From NCBI RefSeq assembly GCF_900046475.1, contig NZ_FCOU01000003.1, positions 345,713 through 409,712 on the forward strand: a DNA stretch of 64,000 bases, read 5' to 3'. The notes below the pieces were generated by a model that saw nothing but the letters and a program-made list of their open reading frames with translations, was not told the DNA's origin and made no database searches. The position numbers and the translations under genes are program-made. Positions within the stretch are counted from its first letter, which is position 1. Every line of letters starts with the position of its first letter. This stretch comes from Collinsella ihumii (GTDB lineage: Bacteria; Actinomycetota; Coriobacteriia; Coriobacteriales; Coriobacteriaceae). Shown piece by piece: positions 18,222 to 26,021 of the stretch.

Positions 18222-19235
18222 ATGAAACGGCTCAAGACCCTGGCATCCGCCGTCATTGCAGGCACGCTTGCGCTCGCGCTTGCCGCCTGCGGTGGCAACG
18301 GCGCCACGACCGAAACCACCGACGAAGGCAGCTCCACTGCCGAGGCCGCAACCGGCTCGACCTACAAGATCGGCGTGCTGCAGCTCACCGAGCACGCCGC
18401 GCTCGACGCCTCCAACGAGGGCTTTGTTGCCGCCCTCGATGACGCCGGCATCGACTACGAGATCGACCAGCAGAACGCGCAGAACGACCAGTCCGCCTGC
18501 CAGACCATCGCGAGCAAGCTCGTGAACGACGGCGACGACCTGATCCTCACCATCGGCACGCCCGCAGCGCAGGCGGTCGCGAGCGCCACGAGCGACATCC
18601 CCATCATCGGCACAGCCATCACCGACTTCGCCGAGTCCGGCCTGGTCGCCGACAACGAGGCCCCCGGCGGGAACGTGACCGGAAGCTCCGACCTCACCCC
18701 CGTCGCCGACCAGATCGACCTGCTCCAGCAGCTCGTTCCCGACGCCAAGACCGTCGGCCTTCTGTACTGCACCGCCGAGTCCAACTCCGAGGTCCAGATC
18801 GCCATGGCCGAGGAGGCGCTGGATGAGGCCGGCATCGCGCACGAGCGCTACACCGTGTCGTCCTCCAACGAGATCCAGCAGGTGGTCGAGTCCATGGTCG
18901 GCAAGGTCGACGCCGTCTACACCCCCACCGACAACACCATCGCCGCCGGCATGGCGACGGTCTCCATGGTCGCCAACGAGAACGGCCTGCCCGTGATCGT
19001 GGGCTGCGACACCATGGTCGAGGACGGCGGCCTCGCCTCCTACTCCATCAACTACTACGACCTGGGCTATAAGGCCGGCGAGATGGCCGTCGAGATCCTC
19101 ACCGAGGGCGCCGACCCCGCCGAGATGCCCATCGAGTACCTCGCCGCTGAGGACTGCCAGCTCATCGCCAACCAGGCGACCGCCGATGAGGTCGGCATCG
19201 ACATCTCCGGCCTCGAAGATGCTGAAATCGTCTAG
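18222..19235 (+). CDS. ABC transporter substrate-binding lipoprotein (PF04392 type), first paralogue
   Basis: A 337-residue lipoprotein with a Sec-type signal and lipobox L-A-A-C (Cys23). The mature protein is a PF04392 ABC_sub_bind domain with KIGVLQLTEHAALD, QNAQND, PAAQAVASATSDIPI, PGGNVTG and GKVDAVYTPTDNTIA. Relatives include the TrpX-like proteins linked to aromatic amino acid import in Gram-positive bacteria, but the ligand is not proven by sequence. It is followed by a close paralogue and then by permease and ATPase genes. Confidence 0.92.
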   Translation: MKRLKTLASAVIAGTLALALAACGGNGATTETTDEGSSTAEAATGSTYKIGVLQLTEHAALDASNEGFVAALDDAGIDYEIDQQNAQNDQSACQTIASKLVNDGDDLILTIGTPAAQAVASATSDIPIIGTAITDFAESGLVADNEAPGGNVTGSSDLTPVADQIDLLQQLVPDAKTVGLLYCTAESNSEVQIAMAEEALDEAGIAHERYTVSSSNEIQQVVESMVGKVDAVYTPTDNTIAAGMATVSMVANENGLPVIVGCDTMVEDGGLASYSINYYDLGYKAGEMAVEILTEGADPAEMPIEYLAAEDCQLIANQATADEVGIDISGLEDAEIV

Positions 19236-19336
19236 AATTACCGAACACGATACGGCTCACGCGCCGGGGCCGAATGACTGGACCCCGGCGTCGCATCCCC
19301 CTTGCGCTCCGCGCAAGGCAATATGAGGAGATAACT

Positions 19337-20371
19337 ATGGAACGCACCACGCTTTCCCGCCGCACATTTTCCAAAGGGCTCGCCGGCATGGCGGCGCTGA
19401 CCGCTGCCGGCACGCTCGGGCTTGCAGGCTGCGGCGGCGACACCGCCGAGAGCGGCTCCACCTCGGCCTCCGGCGACGGCAAGACCTATAAGATCGGCGT
19501 GCTGCAGCTGACGGAGCACGCCGCCCTCGACGCGGCGAACGACGGCTTCGTCCGCGCGCTCGACGAGTCGGGCATCTCCTACGATATCGAGCAGCAGAAC
19601 GCGCAGAACGACCAGTCCGCCTGCCAGACCATCGCCTCCACGCTGGTCAACGACGGGTGCGACCTGATCCTGGCCATCGCGACGCCCGCCGCCCAGGCGG
19701 TCGCCGGCGCCACGAGCGACATCCCCATCATCGGCACGGCCATCACCGATTTCGCCGCGTCCGGCTTGGTGGACGACAACGACGCCCCCGGCGGCAACCT
19801 GACCGGCACCTCCGATATGAACCCGGTGTCCGACCAGATCGACCTGCTGGCGCAGCTCGTGCCCGACGCCAAGACCGTCGGCCTTCTGTACTGCACCGCC
19901 GAGTCCAACTCCGACATCCAGGTCGCGCTGGCCGAGGAGGCTCTCGACGAGCTCGGCATCGCGCACGAGCGCTACACCGCCTCGAGCTCCAACGAGATCC
20001 AGCAGGTCTCCGAGTCCATGGTCGGCAAGGTCGACGCCGTCTACATCCCCACGGACAACACCATCTCCGCCGGTATCTCCACCGTCACCATGGTGACGAA
20101 CGAGAACAACCTCCCGACGGTCGTCGGCGAGGTCGGCATGGTCGAGGGCGGCGCGCTGGCGAGCGTGTCGATCAACTACGAAGAGCTCGGCTACCGCGCA
20201 GGCGAGATGGCCGTCCAGATCCTCACCGAGGGTGCGGATCCCGCCGAGATGCCCATCGAGCAGATGACTGCCGATGAGTGCGACCTCGTCTACAACCAGG
20301 AGACGGCCGATACGCTCGGCATCGACGTGTCCTTCCTGGCAGATGAAGGCGGAGAGGACGTCTCGGCGTAA
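19337..20371 (+). CDS. ABC transporter substrate-binding lipoprotein (PF04392 type), second paralogue with Tat signal
   Basis: A 344-residue paralogue of the preceding protein, nearly identical over long blocks of the mature part, so the two arose by tandem duplication. Unlike its neighbour, its signal has a twin-arginine motif S-R-R-T-F-S-K (residues 7-13) before the lipobox L-A-G-C (Cys32), which predicts Tat export. The start at 19337 has GAGGAG upstream. A strong terminator follows, so the permease is transcribed partly or wholly from its own promoter. A 48-bp piece (19429-19476) is duplicated inside the sufD fragment by misassembly. Confidence 0.92.
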   Translation: MERTTLSRRTFSKGLAGMAALTAAGTLGLAGCGGDTAESGSTSASGDGKTYKIGVLQLTEHAALDAANDGFVRALDESGISYDIEQQNAQNDQSACQTIASTLVNDGCDLILAIATPAAQAVAGATSDIPIIGTAITDFAASGLVDDNDAPGGNLTGTSDMNPVSDQIDLLAQLVPDAKTVGLLYCTAESNSDIQVALAEEALDELGIAHERYTASSSNEIQQVSESMVGKVDAVYIPTDNTISAGISTVTMVTNENNLPTVVGEVGMVEGGALASVSINYEELGYRAGEMAVQILTEGADPAEMPIEQMTADECDLVYNQETADTLGIDVSFLADEGGEDVSA

Positions 20372-20397
20372 CCCTCCCTGCAGACAGCTTGCACCTC

Positions 20398-20430
20398 AGG
20401 GCTGGAGACCTACGTCTCCAGCCCTTTTTC
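20398..20430 (+). terminator. Terminator after the second binding protein
   Basis: AGGGCTGGAGAC pairs with GTCTCCAGCCCT around CTAC, followed by TTTTTC. Read-through would be needed to express the permease from the binding-protein promoter. Confidence 0.92.
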
Positions 20431-20551
20431 GTTCGCGCCGGAGCCCGGTACCCCGGAGCTCGCACGTTTCAACTCCATTACAGATACCTTCTGGCTCCAT
20501 CGGGCAAGTCGCCGTGCTAGACTTGTCGGATGTATCTACATCGTTCTCGCG

Positions 20552-20585
20552 ATGAACCCCGGCGAGCATACCCGTCGGGGTTCAT
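20552..20585 (+). promoter_or_regulatory. Second hairpin between binding protein and permease
   Basis: ATGAACCCCG pairs with CGGGGTTCAT over a 14-nt loop, followed by TTGG, 25 bp before the permease start. It could be an attenuator or mRNA-processing site that sets the binding-protein to permease ratio. Confidence 0.5.
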
Positions 20586-20609
20586 TTGGCTGAATAAAGG
20601 AGGAGAGAT

Positions 20610-21539
20610 ATGGGGCTCGCCCTACTTGGCGCCGTATCCCAGGGTATTCTCTGGGGCATCATGGTCCTCGGCGTCTTCATCACCTATAAGCTGCTCGACA
20701 TCGCGGACCTGACGGTCGACGGCAGCTTTGCGCTCGGCGGCTGCGTGTGCGCCGTGCTCGTCGTGGGAGGCGTGGACCCCCTGGTCGCGATCTTGGCGGC
20801 CATGCTCGCCGGCATGGTTGCAGGCGCCGTCACGGGCTTTCTGCACACCGTGTTCGAGATCCCCGCGATTCTCGCCGGCATCCTCACGCAGATCGGCCTG
20901 TGGTCCATCAACCTGCGCATCATGGGCAAGTCCAACACGCCGCTGCTGAAAAACGAGACCATCTTCTCCAAGGTCACCGACATGACGGGCCTGTCCACGA
21001 ACGCCGGCGCCATCGTCGTCGGCCTTGTCGCCGCCGTCCTCATCATCGTCGTGCTCTACTGGTTCTTCGGCACCGAGATCGGTTCCGCCTGCCGCGCCAC
21101 CGGCAACAACGAGGCCATGGTCCGCGCGCTCGGCGTGAACACCAAGGTCACGAAGATGATCGCCCTCGTGCTCTCCAACGGCCTGGTCGGTCTGTCCGGC
21201 GGCCTGATCTGCGAGAGCCAGAAGTACGCCGACATCGGCATGGGCACGGGCGCCATCGTCATCGGCCTTGCCGCCATCGTCATCGGCGAGGTCCTGTGGC
21301 GCGTCCTGCCCGGCGCCAAGCTGCACTCCTTCGGCGGGCGCTTGGCGTCTGCCGTCGTGGGCTCCGTGGTCTACTTCCTCATCCGCGCCATCGTCCTTCA
21401 GATGGGCATGGATGCCAACGACATGAAGCTGCTGTCCGCCATCATCGTCGCCCTCGCCCTGTGCATCCCCGTCGTGTGGGAGAAGTACCAGCTCAAGCGG
21501 TCCTACACCCGTGCCGCACGCTCGGAAGGGGGGCGATAG
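20610..21539 (+). CDS. ABC transporter permease (BPD_transp_2 family)
   Basis: A 309-residue permease with eight or nine hydrophobic helices, of the branched-chain/ribose-type family PF02653. Seen are D-L-T-V-D-G-S-F-A-L-G and G-x-I-x-x-Q-x-G-L-W-S-I-N, and the cytoplasmic coupling region G-S-A-C-R-A-T-G-N-N-E-A-M-V-R-A-L-G-V-N. The start has AGGAGGAGA upstream. It is three bases ahead of the ATPase gene and follows the two binding proteins, giving a complete importer. Confidence 0.93.
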   Translation: MGLALLGAVSQGILWGIMVLGVFITYKLLDIADLTVDGSFALGGCVCAVLVVGGVDPLVAILAAMLAGMVAGAVTGFLHTVFEIPAILAGILTQIGLWSINLRIMGKSNTPLLKNETIFSKVTDMTGLSTNAGAIVVGLVAAVLIIVVLYWFFGTEIGSACRATGNNEAMVRALGVNTKVTKMIALVLSNGLVGLSGGLICESQKYADIGMGTGAIVIGLAAIVIGEVLWRVLPGAKLHSFGGRLASAVVGSVVYFLIRAIVLQMGMDANDMKLLSAIIVALALCIPVVWEKYQLKRSYTRAARSEGGR

Positions 21540-21542
21540 GCG

Positions 21543-22337
21543 ATGCTGAACATCACCAATGTCTGCAAGACCTTCAACGCCGGAACCATCAACGAGAAGC
21601 GCGCGCTGGTAAACGTCAACCTCACGCTTGATGCGGGCGACTTCGTCACCGTCATCGGCGGCAACGGCGCCGGCAAGTCGACCCTCATGAACATGATCGC
21701 GGGCGTCTACCCCATCGATTCGGGCGTCATCGAGCTCGACGGCAAGGACATCTCGCTGCTGTCCGAGCCCGCGCGCGCCAAGTACCTCGGCCGCGTGTTC
21801 CAGGATCCCATGATGGGCACCGCCGCCGACATGCAGATCATCGAGAACCTCGCTATGGCGAAGCGCCGCGGCAAGACCCGTACGCTCGCCTGGGGCGTCA
21901 CCAAATCCGAGAAGGACGAGTACACCGAGCGCCTGGCCGAGCTCGGCCTGGGTCTCGAGAAGCGCCTCACCAGCAAGGTGGGCCTGCTGTCCGGCGGCCA
22001 GCGTCAGGCGCTCACGCTGCTCATGGCGACGCTGACCGAGCCCAAGCTGCTGCTGCTCGACGAGCACACCGCCGCCCTCGACCCCAAGACGGCCTCAAAG
22101 GTGCTCGAGCTCACGGAGAAGATCGTCGGCGAGCACCAGCTCACCACGCTCATGGTCACGCACAACATGAACGACGCCATCCGCCTGGGCAACCGCCTCA
22201 TCATGATGCACGAGGGCCGCATCATCTACGACGTCAAGGGCGCCGAGAAGAAGGCGCTGACCGTCCCCGACCTCCTGCAGAAATTCGAAGAGGTCTCCGG
22301 CGGCGAGCTCGCGAACGACCGCATGCTCCTGTCGTAG
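21543..22337 (+). CDS. ABC transporter ATP-binding protein
   Basis: A 264-residue ABC ATPase. The Walker A is GGNGAGKST, the Q-loop is V-F-Q-D-P-M-M-G, the signature is LLSGGQRQ, the Walker B LLLLDEH and the switch histidine lies in MVTHNM. It powers the adjacent permease. Family context (TrpZ/PF04392 systems) supports small-molecule import. A terminator follows at 22365. Confidence 0.95.
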   Translation: MLNITNVCKTFNAGTINEKRALVNVNLTLDAGDFVTVIGGNGAGKSTLMNMIAGVYPIDSGVIELDGKDISLLSEPARAKYLGRVFQDPMMGTAADMQIIENLAMAKRRGKTRTLAWGVTKSEKDEYTERLAELGLGLEKRLTSKVGLLSGGQRQALTLLMATLTEPKLLLLDEHTAALDPKTASKVLELTEKIVGEHQLTTLMVTHNMNDAIRLGNRLIMMHEGRIIYDVKGAEKKALTVPDLLQKFEEVSGGELANDRMLLS

Positions 22338-22364
22338 CCCAACCGCCCTCACGAGCGCTTCTTT

Positions 22365-22395
22365 CGGCCCCGGTCCCAGCACCGGGGCCGTTCTT
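22365..22395 (+). terminator. Terminator after the ABC importer
   Basis: CGGCCCCGGT pairs with ACCGGGGCCG over a 6-nt loop, followed by TTCTT. Confidence 0.85.
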
Positions 22396-22458
22396 ATTCG
22401 GGCAGAGCGCAAGGCCCGGCGCCTTCGCTCTCCCGCCCCGTCCCATCCAAGGAGGCTT

Positions 22459-23446
22459 ATGCCGAAGCTCATCAAAAGCCGCGAGACGGATGCCGCCGAC
22501 GTTCGCACCGTCGGCATTCCGCGCGGTCTGCTGTACTACCGCTACCACACCCTCTGGCGCACGTTTTTCGAACGCCTCGGCCGCACGGTCATCGTCGACC
22601 AGCCCTCGACGCGCGCCACGTTCGCCGCAGGCGATGCCGTCTCGGTCGACGAATGCTGCCTGGCGTCCAAGCTCTACATGGGCCACGTCCTTGCGCTGCT
22701 CGACGGCCGTGGGCTCGACCCTGCGGGAAACCCCCGTCCCGTCGACGCCCTGTTCATCCCCAGCACCGCCAACTTCGGCCAGCTCAAGCACTTCTGCACC
22801 AAGTTCCAGGCCCTTCCCGACCTCGTGGCCAACTCGCTCCACGAACGCCATCCGCGCATCCTGTCCTTCGCGGTCGACGAGCTCGAAGCGCACATCTCGC
22901 TGCGCGAGGGCCTCATGGAGCTCGGGGCGCGCCTCGGCGAGCGTCCCCGCGACGTGAAGGCGACCATCCATGCCGCCCTGCATGAGCAGCAGCGCGCCGA
23001 GGAGATGCTCGCCCGCGCCCAACGCGACCTGCTCGACAGCATCGAGCGCCTGCCGCGCGCCGGACGCCCACTCACCATCCTCGTGGCGGCACACCCCTAT
23101 GTGGCGCACGACCCCTTCGTCGGCGGCGCGGTCGAAGACGCGCTGCGCGCGGCGGGCGCCGAGGTCATCTATGCCGACGAATACGACCGCGAGCGCGCCT
23201 ACAAGAAGAGCTTCGAGTTCTCGGCGACGCTGCCCTGGATCGTCAACCGCGAGCTCGTCGGCGCCATCCTGGCGCTGCACGACCGCGTCGACGGCATCGT
23301 GATCATGAGCGCATTCCCGTGCGGCCCCGACTCCATGACCGATGACGCCGTGCAGCGCTGCGTCCACGGCAAGCCGATCCTGGCGCTGACCGTCGACGCG
23401 CAGTCGGGCACCGCCGGCGTGGAGACCCGCATCGAGAGCTTCGTCG
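22459..23446 (+). pseudogene. Acyl-CoA dehydratase activase-related protein (DUF2229 type), 3' end lost to artefact
   Basis: About 329 codons of a DUF2229-type protein: VGIPRGLLYYRYHTLW, then cysteine motifs D-E-C-C-L-A-S-K and F-P-C-G-P-D, expected to bind iron-sulfur clusters. A good AAGGAGG site precedes the ATG. The family accompanies ATP-driven activases of 2-hydroxyacyl-CoA dehydratases and double-cubane-cluster proteins. The frame runs straight into mate-pair adapter at 23447, so the true C-terminus is missing. It very likely joined the gene now at 24886 in the real genome. Confidence 0.85.
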
Positions 23447-23484
23447 CTGTCCCTTATACACATCTAGATGTGCATAAGCGACAG
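23447..23484. other. Nextera mate-pair junction adapter (second)
   Basis: CTGTCCCTTATACACATCT and AGATGTGCATAAGCGACAG are the doubled Tn5 mosaic end with three errors. It interrupts the dehydratase-activase gene. Confidence 0.95.
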
Positions 23485-23504
23485 GAGCATACACGCCGGG
23501 GTTC

Positions 23505-23561
23505 AGCACGGAAGAGCGTCGAGCCGGGAATGAGTGTACATCTCGGTGGTGGCCGTATCCT
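23505..23561. other. Illumina TruSeq adapter sequence
   Basis: The sequence matches the reverse complement of the TruSeq universal adapter over 57 bases with about ten errors: GGAAGAGCGTC at 23510-23520, GAGTGTA at 23532-23538 and ATCTCGGTGGT at 23540-23550 are exact. The flanks 23485-23504 and 23562-23662 hold no gene and no recognisable homology; they look like error-rich read ends. Confidence 0.93.
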
Positions 23562-23662
23562 AAATCACCACAACCAGAGACACAGCACACGTATCAGATC
23601 ATACCCTCCCACACTCCTCCGTTTCCTTGGCTATGACGTCTGCAGCGTCTTCGAGTACGGCG

Positions 23663-23700
23663 CTGTATCTTATACACATCTAGATGTGTATAAGGGACAG
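23663..23700. other. Nextera mate-pair junction adapter (third)
   Basis: CTGTATCTTATACACATCT and AGATGTGTATAAGGGACAG, doubled mosaic end with two errors. Sequence to its right belongs to a suf operon. Confidence 0.96.
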
Positions 23701-23994
23701 GCGTCAACGACCTCGACACCCCGGCGCTGTCCGCCTACCAGAAGCGCGCCACCCGCGAGGAGATCGCGGGCGATGTCGCCGCCTCCTTCGAGACGGGCAT
23801 CCATATCGACGCGCGCTCGTATCTGAACTTCCTCGCCGGCAGCACCGTCGTGCTCGCCACCGAGAAGGGAGAGACCGAAAGCGCCGTGGTCCGCGTCGAC
23901 GGCGAGCCCGGCCACGCGGCGGGCGCCTCCGTCGACGTGGTGACTGCCCCCGACTCCACGCTCGACGTCACCATCTCGCTCGATGGCGCCGCTG

Positions 23995-24035
23995 CGGAAG
24001 CTGCAAGCACGCCGGCTTCGGCCTCGGCTTCGAGC
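23995..24035. repeat. 41-bp exact copy of asnS inside sufD
   Basis: Identical to 16819-16859. Its removal (net 34 bp) restores the sufD frame. Confidence 0.95.
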
Positions 24036-24208
24036 TGCGCGTGTTCGCCGGAGCGCGCTCCCGTGTGAACGTCGTCGTCTACGTGACCGCCGACGCGCCG
24101 TTCACCGTGATCGACGATTCCGGCTACGTGCTCGACGAGGGCGCGCGCGTGAACGTCCGCCACATCGTGCTCGGCGGCGGCCGCACCTACACCGGCCTCG
24201 CCTCCGAC

Positions 24209-24256
24209 CTGCGGCGGCGACACCGCCGAGAGCGGCTCCACCTCGGCCTCCGGCGA
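24209..24256. repeat. 48-bp exact copy of the second binding-protein gene inside sufD
   Basis: Identical to 19429-19476, which encodes the lipoprotein N-terminus. Its removal restores the sufD frame. Confidence 0.95.
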
Positions 24257-24697
24257 GGATGCGCGCGACTTCAACTACATCATCCGCCATCGCGGTCGCA
24301 AGACCTTCTCGAACATGGACGCCAACGGCGTGCTGACGGGCACCTCCCGCAAGGTGCTGCGCGGCACGATCGACCTCGTCCACGGGTGCAAGGGCTCCGA
24401 GGGCTCCGAGCGCGAGACGGTGCTTCTGGCCAACCAGGGCGTGGACAACAAAACCGTCCCGACCATCCTGTGCGACGAGGACGACGTGGCGGGCAACCAC
24501 GGCGCCACGATCGGGCACGTGCGTCCCGAGCAGCTGTTCTACCTCGGATGCCGCGGCCTTTCCCAGGAGCAGGCGGAGTCCCTGTTCGTGGCGGCGAAGC
24601 TCGAGGACGCCGCCCTTTCCGCACCGACTGACGACATCCGCGAGAACGTGGTGCGCCTCGGTTCCGCCCTCATCGATGGTTTCGAGGAGGAGATCGC

Positions 24698-24889
24698 ATG
24701 ATCGATATCGACGTGAATCCCTATAAGGCGGATTTCCCGCTGCTTGCGGGCAAGCCCGACATCGCGTTTCTGGACAGCGGCGCCACCGCCCAGCGCCCTG
24801 CCTGCGTGCTCGATGCGCAGCGCGCGTTCTACGAGACCATGAACGCCAACCCGCTGCGCGGCCTGTACTCGCTCTCCGTCGACGCGACA
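24698..24889 (+). pseudogene. sufS: sufS-like cysteine desulfurase, N-terminal fragment
   Basis: 64 codons: an F-P-L-L-A-G segment, then AFLDSGATAQRP, and N-A-N-P-L-R-G-L-Y-S-L-S-V-D-A-T, the conserved start of SufS-type PLP-dependent cysteine desulfurases, which supply sulfur to the SufBCD scaffold. It is coupled to sufD by an ATGA overlap. After codon 64 the sequence changes abruptly into the dehydratase-like gene in another frame, at a short shared string near GCGACAAG. The rest of the roughly 400-residue enzyme, including the PLP lysine and catalytic cysteine, is not here. Confidence 0.85.
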
Positions 24890-25959
24890 AGCATCACGCT
24901 GCGCGCCGCGTCGCCTTCTTCCATTACAGCTATTACGGCCCGGTCTTCAAATACTTTGTCGAGCAGGTCTTGAACGCCGAGTATCTCGACATGGGAGAGC
25001 CGACGCGCCGCACGCTCGAGATCGGCAGCCAGCACAGCAACGACTACGTCTGCGCGCCGTTCAAGCACATCATGGGCGCCTACATCGAGGCGCTCGATGC
25101 CGGCGCGGACGTGCTCATGCAGTTCACGGGCCCGTGCCGTCTGGGGTACTACGGCGAGCTGCAGGAGTCCATCCTGCGCGACATGGGCTACGACTTCGAG
25201 ATGCTGAACTTCGCCAACGTGCCGAGCGGCTCGATGAAGGAGTACGCGGCGTACTGCAAGCGCGTGGTCAATCCGCACCTGTCCATCCCCGCGGGCGTGG
25301 CAAACCTGCTCGCGTGCCTGCACATGGTCGAGCGCATGGACAGCTACAACGACGCCTACCTGGCCCGCGCCGGCTTCGAAGTCGAGCACGGTAGCTTCGC
25401 GGCCGCCCAGAAGCGCTTTTTCCAAGACATGCGCGACGCTACGTGCGCGGCGGACATCGACGAGGCCTACCGTCGCGGCATGGCGGAGCTCGGCGGCATC
25501 GCCATCGACAAGCCGGCGGACCCCGTGCGCGTCGGCATCGTGGGCGAGTATTTCACCGCCCAGGACGCTCCGAGCAACCTGCACCTGGAGGACAAGTTGC
25601 TCGCCATGCACGTCGAGCTCGCCCGCGCGCTCAACATGACGAGCAGGCACCTGCACTACAACGAGCCCAACCTGCGGCGCAGCATCTCCGAGTACGTCGC
25701 CTACGACATGGGGCCCACGAGCACGCTCACCATCGCCGCGGCCAAGCGCTACATGGAGCAGGGGTTCGATGGCATCGTGCACCTCAAGTCCTCGGGCTGC
25801 ACGCCCGAGATCGACGTCATGCCCGTGCTGCAGCGCCTCTCGCGCGACTATCACGTGCCCGTGCTGTTCCTCTCCTACGATTCGCAGACAAGCGATACGG
25901 GTCTGGACACGCGTCTCGAGGCCTTCTACGACATGATCGCCATGCGCAAGGCCCGCTGA
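24886..25959 (+). CDS. 2-hydroxyacyl-CoA dehydratase-like / activase-associated protein, 5' end uncertain
   Basis: About 357 codons beginning near RRVAFFHYSYYGPVFKYFV, a typical N-terminal motif of this family, then TLEIGSQHSNDYVCAPFKH, QFTGPCRLGYYGELQ and KSSGCTPEIDVMP, whose cysteines should hold an iron-sulfur cluster. The family resembles the dehydratase/double-cubane-cluster partner of the ATP-dependent activase encoded next. The start codon is lost at the chimeric join around 24886-24900. Gene order DUF2229 protein, this protein, then activase, suggests one operon for ATP-driven low-potential electron transfer; the final substrate is unknown. Confidence 0.85.
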   Translation, partial: DKHHAARRVAFFHYSYYGPVFKYFVEQVLNAEYLDMGEPTRRTLEIGSQHSNDYVCAPFKHIMGAYIEALDAGADVLMQFTGPCRLGYYGELQESILRDMGYDFEMLNFANVPSGSMKEYAAYCKRVVNPHLSIPAGVANLLACLHMVERMDSYNDAYLARAGFEVEHGSFAAAQKRFFQDMRDATCAADIDEAYRRGMAELGGIAIDKPADPVRVGIVGEYFTAQDAPSNLHLEDKLLAMHVELARALNMTSRHLHYNEPNLRRSISEYVAYDMGPTSTLTIAAAKRYMEQGFDGIVHLKSSGCTPEIDVMPVLQRLSRDYHVPVLFLSYDSQTSDTGLDTRLEAFYDMIAMRKAR

Positions 25960-26021
25960 TCGCAGCCTGCCCCGCGTTCCGAGCGCGACGGCGCCGCCCG
26001 ATCGCGACGAAAGGAAGAACC

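Larger units (their letters stand above)
23703..24701 (+). pseudogene. sufD: sufD-like FeS-assembly scaffold protein, chimeric and frame-broken
   Basis: A SufB/SufD-family protein of the iron-sulfur assembly complex, starting inside the gene (VNDLDTPALSAYQK) and ending in DDVAGNHGATIGHV and EQLFYLGCRGLSQEQAE, typical of the SufD C-terminus. Two short foreign inserts break the frame: 23995-24035 (copy of asnS) and 24209-24256 (copy of the second binding protein). Removing them restores DGAAAELRVFAG and SDLRGEDARDF. The stop overlaps the start of sufS by ATGA. The fragment has been transplanted here by misassembly; the intact suf operon should be elsewhere in the genome. Confidence 0.85.

Noticed and set aside
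22459-23826. 455-codon fusion frame continuing through the adapters
   Set aside because: After 23446 the frame translates mosaic-end and TruSeq adapter sequence, so the C-terminus is artificial.
23684-24631. 315-codon plus-strand frame of Arg-rich sequence over the suf fragment
   Set aside because: Only a short middle part (about 24037-24207) is the true SufD frame; the rest is out-of-frame reading caused by the two inserts.
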